Shown here one piece after another: positions 59,114 to 64,000 of a stretch of DNA of 64,000 nt. Origin of the DNA: Aquabacterium olei. GTDB lineage: Bacteria > Pseudomonadota > Gammaproteobacteria > Burkholderiales > Burkholderiaceae_C. Position 1 is the stretch's first letter, and the number at the start of each line of letters is the position of its first letter. Below the pieces are notes generated by a model. It worked only from the letters and a program-made list of their open reading frames with translations, did no database searches and was not told where the DNA came from. Position numbers and translations under genes: made by a program. Location of the stretch: the NCBI RefSeq assembly GCF_003100395.1, contig NZ_CP029210.1, forward strand, positions 868,001 through 932,000. Reading direction: 5' to 3'.

Positions 59114-59880
59114 TATGCGGACAGGCTGTCGTGCAAGGCCTGCAATTCCTGGGTCAATTTGTGCCGCGCGTCCAGGTGGATCATGGGTCGGGCCTGCTGG
59201 TGGGATTCCTTGACCTTCACCGAGGCGCTCAGGTAGGGCCGCAACACCGGCAGGCCCTCGTCAATCAGTTCCTGCACCAGTTTCTGCGGCAGGGTGGCCC
59301 GGGGTTGAAACTGATTGACCACGATGCCGCTGACTTTCAGGTCGGCGTTGTGGTCGGCCTGGATTTCCTGCACGTTGTCCAGCAGGTTGTAGAGCGCGCG
59401 CCGTGAGAAATCGTCGCAGTCGAAGGGAATCAGGCAGCCTTGGGCCGCAATCAGGGCCGAGCGCGTGTAGAAATTGAGCGCAGGCGGGGTGTCGATGTAG
59501 ATGCGATCGTAGGTGTCGGCCAGGTCGGCCAGGGCCTCGCGCAATTTGTAGATCTTGTAGCGCGATTCGAGCTTGGTGTGCAACTCGTCCAGTTGAGGAT
59601 GCGAGGGCATCAGGCGCAGCCCGTCCCAGGGTGTGTCGACCGCGAATTCATCGGCGGTTTTCGGGCGGGTGGTGAACCGCAGCGTCTGGTCGAAAAAACC
59701 CGCAGCGCTGCGCTCGGCGTCATCATGGACGTCGCCCAGCAGGTAATGGGTCGAATTGCCCTGAGGGTCGAGGTCGACCACCAGGGTCCGCAGACCCTGG
59801 GCGGCGCTGATGGCCGCCAGGTTGCAGGTGATCGTCGACTTGCCGACGCCACCTTTCTGGTTGAAGACAACGAAGCGCAT
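59113..59880 (-). CDS. Orphan ParA-family ATPase
   Basis: A 255-residue deviant Walker A ATPase of the ParA/MinD class. FVVFNQKGGVGKSTITCNLAAISA (signature Lys and Lys-Ser near residue 11), TLVVDLDPQGNSTHYLL, IYIDTPPALNFYTRSALIAA and VKVSGIVVNQFQPRATLPQKLVQELI are all present. No parB or parS-like gene is adjacent. It is not the chromosomal parAB pair, which usually lies near the origin with rsmG/mnmG. Such orphans position cellular cargos such as chemotaxis arrays, carboxysomes or PHB granules, so that role is plausible here. AAGGG precedes the ATG at 59880. It lies 71 nt after minE on the same strand. Confidence 0.88.
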   Translation of the reverse strand: MRFVVFNQKGGVGKSTITCNLAAISAAQGLRTLVVDLDPQGNSTHYLLGDVHDDAERSAAGFFDQTLRFTTRPKTADEFAVDTPWDGLRLMPSHPQLDELHTKLESRYKIYKLREALADLADTYDRIYIDTPPALNFYTRSALIAAQGCLIPFDCDDFSRRALYNLLDNVQEIQADHNADLKVSGIVVNQFQPRATLPQKLVQELIDEGLPVLRPYLSASVKVKESHQQARPMIHLDARHKLTQELQALHDSLSA

Positions 59881-59951
59881 GATCGGGGCACCCTTGCTGT
59901 GTGATGCACTATTGTGCACTGCACAAGCGCCCCGACCGGCGCGATTCCGTG

Positions 59952-60212
59952 TCAGCTGCGGGCTTCGGGCAGCTCGATCTTGACCTCGAGCACTTCCAGG
60001 TCGCCCTGGCGCTCCATGGCCACCTTGATGTCGTCCGGGTTGATGGCCACGTACTTCGAGATCACGGCCACCAGTTCCTTCTGCAGATCAGGCAGGTAGC
60101 TCGGGCTGTGGCTGCGGCCGTTGCGCTCGTGCGCCAGGATCAGTTGCAGGCGCTCCTTGGCAACGGTGGCCGTCTGCTTCTTTTCCCCGAGGAAGAAGGA
60201 GAGGAATCCCAT
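59952..60212 (-). CDS. minE: Cell division topological specificity factor MinE
   Basis: An 86-residue protein that stimulates MinD ATPase and drives the pole-to-pole oscillation placing the division septum at midcell. The N-terminal membrane-targeting and anti-MinCD region reads [30 protein letters not shown]. The C-terminal topological domain contains [44 protein letters not shown]. Length is typical. It begins 3 nt after minD and is the last gene of minCDE. Confidence 0.97.
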   Translation of the reverse strand: MGFLSFFLGEKKQTATVAKERLQLILAHERNGRSHSPSYLPDLQKELVAVISKYVAINPDDIKVAMERQGDLEVLEVKIELPEARS

Positions 60213-60215
60213 GGC

Positions 60216-61031
60216 TTACTTTCCTCCGAAAAGGCGTTTGAAGAAGCCCGGCTTCTCGGCCTCGATGAAGCGCATCGGCTTGTCTTCGCCCAGGAAGCGG
60301 GCGATCACGTCCTTGTAAGCCTCGGACACATCGGTGCCCTGCAGGTGGATGGCCGGGATGCCCTGGTTCGAGGCGTTCAGCACGGCGTCCGACTCCGGGA
60401 TCACGCCGATCAGCTTGACGCGCAGGATCTCGTGCACGTCGTCGAGCGACAGCATCTGGCCGCCTTCGACGCGGTTGGGGTTGTAGCGGGTGATCAGCAG
60501 GTGTTCCTTGATGGGCTCGCCGCCCTCGATCGCACGCTTGGTCTTGCTGTTGAGCATGCCCAGGATGCGGTCCGAGTCACGCACCGACGACACCTCGGGG
60601 TTGGTCACCACCAGCGCCTCGTCGGCAAAGTGCATGGCAAGCAGCGCGCCCGTCTCGATGCCGGCGGGCGAATCGCACACGACGTACTCGAAGCCCATTT
60701 CGCCGAGTTCCTTGAGCACGCGCTCGACGCCGTCCTGCGTGAGGGCGTCCTTGTCGCGTGTCTGCGAGGCGGCCAGCACGTAGAGGTTCTCGCACTGCTT
60801 GTCCTTGATCAGCGCCTGCGTGAGGTTGGCCTCGCCGTGGATCACGTTGATCAGGTCATACACCACGCGGCGTTCGCAGCCCATGATGAGGTCGAGGTTG
60901 CGCAGGCCGACGTCGAAGTCGATGACGGCGGTCTTGTGGCCGCGCAGGGCCAGCCCGGAAGCAAAGCTGGCGCTGGTCGTCGTCTTGCCCACGCCCCCTT
61001 TGCCGGAGGTCACCACGATGATCTTGGCCAT
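60216..61031 (-). CDS. minD: Septum site-determining ATPase MinD
   Basis: A 271-residue membrane-associated ATPase. The deviant Walker A is VTSGKGGVGKTTTSASFASGLA at residues 6-27, switch regions include IDFDVGLRNLDLIMGCERRVVYDLINVIHGE, and DSPAGIETGALLAMHFADEALVVTNPEVSSVRDSDRI is conserved. The C-terminal amphipathic helix FIEAEKPGFFKRLFGGK anchors it to the membrane. It pairs with MinC to inhibit FtsZ away from midcell. It lies 33 nt after minC and 3 nt before minE. Confidence 0.98.
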   Translation of the reverse strand: MAKIIVVTSGKGGVGKTTTSASFASGLALRGHKTAVIDFDVGLRNLDLIMGCERRVVYDLINVIHGEANLTQALIKDKQCENLYVLAASQTRDKDALTQDGVERVLKELGEMGFEYVVCDSPAGIETGALLAMHFADEALVVTNPEVSSVRDSDRILGMLNSKTKRAIEGGEPIKEHLLITRYNPNRVEGGQMLSLDDVHEILRVKLIGVIPESDAVLNASNQGIPAIHLQGTDVSEAYKDVIARFLGEDKPMRFIEAEKPGFFKRLFGGK

Positions 61032-61064
61032 GGAAGGCGGTCCTTTCGAGAATGTCGAGTCTGT

Positions 61065-61820
61065 TCAGATGGAAATCGGTTCGAACACCAGCCGCTCGCC
61101 GTCCAGGCGCACCTGGGCAGGCTTGCCCCGCACGTTGTCGGGCAGCGGGTTTTCGGTGGTGCGGTAGGTGCCGGCGATCGAGATCAGTTCCGGCTCCAGG
61201 CTGGTGCAGAAGATGCGCGCCTGGGTGTTGCCCTTGGCGCCGGCAATGGCCTTGCCGCGCAGGGGGGCGTAGATGTGGATGGAGCCGTCGGCAATGACCT
61301 CGGCACCGTTGTTGACGGCCGCCATGACCACCAGATCGCCGCCCTTGGCGTAGACCTGCTGGCCGGAGCGCAGCGGCTTGTCGATGATGAGGGTGTTGCC
61401 GGCCACGGGCACCTCGACGGGCACCTGCACCTCACGGATCACTTCCTTGACCACTTCCTTGACGATGGTCTCGGCGCGGGTCGGGTGCGGGCTGTCAGGG
61501 GCTTCGGCCAGGCCGGCTTCGCGGGCGGAGGCGGTCTGGGCCACGGTGCCGCCACGCACCGCCACGGGCTTGAGTCTGAAGCGCTGCAGCAGCGCGATCA
61601 GCGCCGGGAAGTCGATGGCGACATCCAGGCTGGCCAGGTGGGTCAGGTCGATGACGACCGGCTCACCGTTGAACAGATCCGGCGTCGGGCCGAAACGCGC
61701 GTCGAGGGCCTGCTCGAGGGCCTGCAGATTGCCTGTGCGGAGCAGGAAGGCCTCCAGCGACAGGGCGGCGCTCTTGAAATCGAACAGGACGGGGGCGGTT
61801 CCGGGAGGGGCGGCGGACAT
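61065..61820 (-). CDS. minC: Septum site-determining protein MinC
   Basis: A 251-residue inhibitor of FtsZ polymerisation. The N-terminal domain (about 8-105, VLFDFKSAALSLEAFLLRTGNLQALEQALDAR, then VVIDLTHLASLDVAIDFPALIALLQRF) binds FtsZ. The C-terminal beta-helix (about 145-250) includes IIDKPLRSGQQVYAKGGDLVVMAAVNNGAEVIADGSIHIYAPLRGKAIAGAKGN and binds MinD. A Val/Glu-rich linker (KEVVKEVIREVQVPVEVPV) joins them. It is the first gene of minCDE and divergent from the MgtC-family gene across 118 nt. The ATG at 61820 gives the usual length; the longer open frame covers the promoter. Confidence 0.95.
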   Translation of the reverse strand: MSAAPPGTAPVLFDFKSAALSLEAFLLRTGNLQALEQALDARFGPTPDLFNGEPVVIDLTHLASLDVAIDFPALIALLQRFRLKPVAVRGGTVAQTASAREAGLAEAPDSPHPTRAETIVKEVVKEVIREVQVPVEVPVAGNTLIIDKPLRSGQQVYAKGGDLVVMAAVNNGAEVIADGSIHIYAPLRGKAIAGAKGNTQARIFCTSLEPELISIAGTYRTTENPLPDNVRGKPAQVRLDGERLVFEPISI

Positions 61821-61938
61821 GGAAGGCGGTCGCTCTGAAAGCAAGGAGTTTAAGGCAGCGCAGCCCAAGCGCCGGGCACGCGCGATGCTGTGCGGCGATA
61901 CTGGATCTTTTCTGATCTGAACGGGATTCGGGAGGGCC

Positions 61939-63210
61939 ATGGACAGCCGGGCTTGGTTGACGGACAGCGAGACGGGATTGCTGGTGGCGCTCGGCGTCGG
62001 GCTGCTGGTGGGCGTGGAGCGCGAGCGGCGCAAGGGCGATGGCCCGGGACGCAGCGCGGCCGGGTTGCGCACGTTCACGGTGGTGGCGCTGGTGGGGGCC
62101 GTGGCGCAGATGGTGTCGCCCTTGCTGGCCGCGGTGGCGCTGGCGGGCGTGGTGGGGCTGGCGGGGCTGTCCTATGCGCGTGGGCCAGTCGAAGACCCGG
62201 GGCTCACGACCGAGCTGGCGCTGGTCGCCACGGCGCTGATCGGCATGCTGGCCCTGACGCATCCGGCGTTGGCGGCGGCGTGCGGCGTCATCCTGGCGGG
62301 GCTGCTGGCAGCGCGTCAGTGGCTGCACCGGTTCGCCACGCAGTGGCTCAGCGAGTCGGAGCTGCACGATGGGCTGCTGCTGTCAGGGCTGGCGCTCGTG
62401 CTGGTGCCGCTGCTGCCCACCGAGCCGCTGCCGTGGCTGGGCCAGATGTCGCCGCAGCGCGTGCTGCTGCTGGTCGTGGTCATTCTCTTGATGCAGGCGG
62501 GCGGACACCTGGCGCAGCGGTTGCTGGGCGCGCGGGCGGGGCTGCCCTTGTCCGGCCTGCTGGGCGGCTTTGTGTCGAGCACCGCGACGGTGTCGGCCAT
62601 GGGGGCGCTGGCGCGCAGCGACCGGGCGCCCCTGCGGCTGGCCTGGAGCGCGGCGATTCTGTCGACGGCGGCCACCTGGCTGCAGTTGCTGGTGCTGGCC
62701 TCGGTCGTGTCGCCGCAGCTGGTGTCGACGGTGGGGGCGCTGGTGGCCGTGGGCGCCGCCAGCCCGCTCGTGTTTGGCGCGGTGGCCTGGCAGCGAGACC
62801 GGGCGGGTTCGGGGGCCACGGCGCGGGCCGAGCAGGTGGCGGCCCGCGACGTGCTGCGCCTGCGTGAAGCCCTGATCGTGGCGGCCTTGCTCGTGGGCGC
62901 GGCCGTGCTGGTGACGCTGGCGAGAGACCACGGCGCCACCGGGCTGATGCTGGTGACGGCGATCGCCGCCATGGCGGATGCGCATGCGCCCATTGCCAGT
63001 CTGATGGCCGTGGCGGGCTCGGGAGGATTGCCCGACAGCCTGCTGCTGATGGGCGTGCTCGTGGCGATCAGCGTGAACTCGGTGACGCGCACCATCGTGG
63101 CCGTGGTGTCCGGTGGCATGCGCTTCGGCGTGGGCGTGGGGGCCGCGCTGGCCCTGAACCTGGTCATCGCCTGGGGCTGGTGGTGGCTCACCGCGCGCGG
63201 AGGCGGCTGA
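61939..63210 (+). CDS. MgtC/SapB-DUF4010 family membrane protein
   Basis: A 423-residue inner-membrane protein with about twelve hydrophobic segments. The N-terminal 140 residues match MgtC/SapB (LLVALGVGLLVGVERERRKGDGPGRSAAGLRTFTVVALVGAVA, in which GVERE..R....GLRTF is diagnostic). The C-terminal DUF4010 region begins near 175 (LGARAGLPLSGLLGGFVSSTATVSAMGALARS) and ends with NSVTRTIVAVVSGG. The family is linked to Mg2+ limitation or ion transport, but the mechanism of this fused form is unknown. A longer in-frame start is not needed: the ATG at 61939 fits. A -10-like GATACT (61897-61902) lies 37 nt upstream. Confidence 0.85.
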   Translation: MDSRAWLTDSETGLLVALGVGLLVGVERERRKGDGPGRSAAGLRTFTVVALVGAVAQMVSPLLAAVALAGVVGLAGLSYARGPVEDPGLTTELALVATALIGMLALTHPALAAACGVILAGLLAARQWLHRFATQWLSESELHDGLLLSGLALVLVPLLPTEPLPWLGQMSPQRVLLLVVVILLMQAGGHLAQRLLGARAGLPLSGLLGGFVSSTATVSAMGALARSDRAPLRLAWSAAILSTAATWLQLLVLASVVSPQLVSTVGALVAVGAASPLVFGAVAWQRDRAGSGATARAEQVAARDVLRLREALIVAALLVGAAVLVTLARDHGATGLMLVTAIAAMADAHAPIASLMAVAGSGGLPDSLLLMGVLVAISVNSVTRTIVAVVSGGMRFGVGVGAALALNLVIAWGWWWLTARGGG

Positions 63211-63249
63211 CGCCACCGGCCCGAGGTTGCGCCGGTGCCGCTGCCCCGG

Positions 63250-64000
63250 TCAGCGTCCCGGTTTGCCGCCGCGGCCCGGCTTGCTGAACGGCTTGCCAGC
63301 GCCGCCGGTGCGGGCGCCGCTGCGCGTCGGCGTGATGCCCCGCGGATCGCGTTCCGTCTGCTGGGGGGCGCTGCGCGGGCCCGTGCCCGCCCGCGGCGGC
63401 AGCCCGGTGTGCTGTGTCAGCACCTGGCCCTTGCGCGGCCTGCCGGGCTGGCCCTCGCTGCCATCGCGCGCCACGCGGCCCACGGTCACCACCGAGGTCT
63501 TGGTGCCGGCCTTGGTCGAGTTCTTGCGGCGCGCGCTTTCGTAGCCGCCGTCGGTGCTGGGCTGGTAGGTCGGGATCAGGTGGTGCTGCCCGTTGCCGAT
63601 CAGGTCGGCGCGGCCCATGGCCTTGAGCGCCTCGCGCAGCAGCGGCCAGTTGTTCGGGTCGTGGTAGCGCAGGAAGGCCTTGTGCAGGCGGCGGCGCTTC
63701 TCGCCCTTGACGATGTCGACGCGCTCGCCCTTGCGCGGGTCGCGGCTGATGCCCTTGAGCGTGTTCAGGCCCGAGTGGTACATGGCCGTGGCCGTCGCCA
63801 TGGGGCTGGGGTAGAAGGTCTGTACCTGGTCGGCCTTGAAGCCGTTGCGCTTGAGCCAGATCGCCAGGTTCATCATGTCTTCATCGGTGGTGCCCGGGTG
63901 GGCGGCGATGAAGTAGGGGATGAGGAACTGCTTCTTCCCCGCCTCGGCGCTGTACTGCTCGAACAGCTGCTTGAAGCGGTCGTAGGCGCCCATGCCGGGC
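63250..64000 (-). CDS. YgiQ-family radical SAM protein, 5' part cut by the window edge
   Basis: The C-terminal 250 residues of a YgiQ-type radical SAM enzyme. [54 protein letters not shown], then [36 protein letters not shown] are characteristic of the family. The Fe-S cysteines lie in the missing N-terminal part. The last 110 residues are disordered and basic, ending in Gly/Arg/Pro-rich repeats (GRGGKPGR), as in other members. Function of YgiQ is not established. The frame remains open through base 64000. It converges on the MgtC-family gene with a 39-nt gap. Confidence 0.92.
   Translation of the reverse strand, partial: PGMGAYDRFKQLFEQYSAEAGKKQFLIPYFIAAHPGTTDEDMMNLAIWLKRNGFKADQVQTFYPSPMATATAMYHSGLNTLKGISRDPRKGERVDIVKGEKRRRLHKAFLRYHDPNNWPLLREALKAMGRADLIGNGQHHLIPTYQPSTDGGYESARRKNSTKAGTKTSVVTVGRVARDGSEGQPGRPRKGQVLTQHTGLPPRAGTGPRSAPQQTERDPRGITPTRSGARTGGAGKPFSKPGRGGKPGR

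Noticed and set aside
59113..61820. ParA and MinCDE as a plasmid partition locus
   Set aside because: minCDE is a chromosomal division operon, and no parB, replication gene or iterons are seen.

Overview
This 64 kb window is a GC-rich, gene-dense piece of a bacterial chromosome. Several features point to the Burkholderiales (Betaproteobacteria), probably a Comamonadaceae/Aquabacterium-like organism: the minCDE order, DUF3717-DUF1289 and CSD-DUF1294 fusions, DUF808 and DUF1993 proteins, a PEP-CTERM protein, FliA sites of the TCAAG-N12-GCCGATAA type, and CCCCCTCGAGGGGG intergenic palindromes. The genus is inference. Both edges cut genes (otsA at the left, a YgiQ radical-SAM gene at the right). 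I see no rRNA, tRNA, CRISPR array, insertion sequence or prophage. No gene-free stretch exceeds about 250 bases. Almost every long extra ORF is an antisense shadow caused by high GC.

Layout. 1-10 kb: trehalose synthesis (otsA-otsB), an MscS channel, a secreted Gly/Thr-rich repeat protein, a PNPOx-fold protein, a FIST-like protein with a 71-residue partner, a secreted unknown, an EamA transporter and malic enzyme maeB. 10-22 kb: a GGDEF-EAL protein, an orphan EpsE-like export protein, rsmB with a sterol-desaturase-family gene, an AraC regulator, a chemoreceptor with a FliA promoter, a Ca2+/H+ antiporter, and DUF2238 and DUF445 membrane proteins.

22-34.6 kb is the most distinctive region. A leftward operon urtA-urtB-urtC-urtD-urtE-fmdA-fmdB encodes an ABC importer for urea or short amides plus formamidase. 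Divergent from it lies a composite sensor gene: NCS1-type permease, eight-cysteine module, histidine kinase and receiver, interrupted by one in-frame TAG. It overlaps a NarL-type response regulator and is followed by an orphan amide/branched-chain-type binding protein. The parts suggest a transporter-coupled sensor that controls amide nitrogen uptake; this wiring is inferred.

34.7-47.9 kb: purN, trpS, DUF3717/DUF1289, ppk2, glnS, CSD-DUF1294, PEP-CTERM protein, lipocalin, coiled-coil protein, an FtsH paralog, an HxlR regulator divergent from an alpha/beta hydrolase with a doubled operator, a nitroreductase and a renalase-like FAD protein. A 33-residue chemoreceptor remnant follows. 48-64 kb: a ylqF, UvrD-like helicase and NYN-nuclease cluster, DUF1993, a dus enzyme, an HDOD gene with a FliA promoter, DUF808, a hybrid kinase, a FeeM-like N-acyltransferase, an orphan ParA, minE-minD-minC, an MgtC/DUF4010 protein and partial ygiQ.

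The regulatory sites I could read are two near-identical FliA promoters, a doubled HxlR operator, a 21-bp-spaced AraC-type repeat, a 7-2-7 inverted repeat at the urt/sensor divide, and three -10 boxes placed exactly 6 nt before start codons, suggesting leaderless transcripts.
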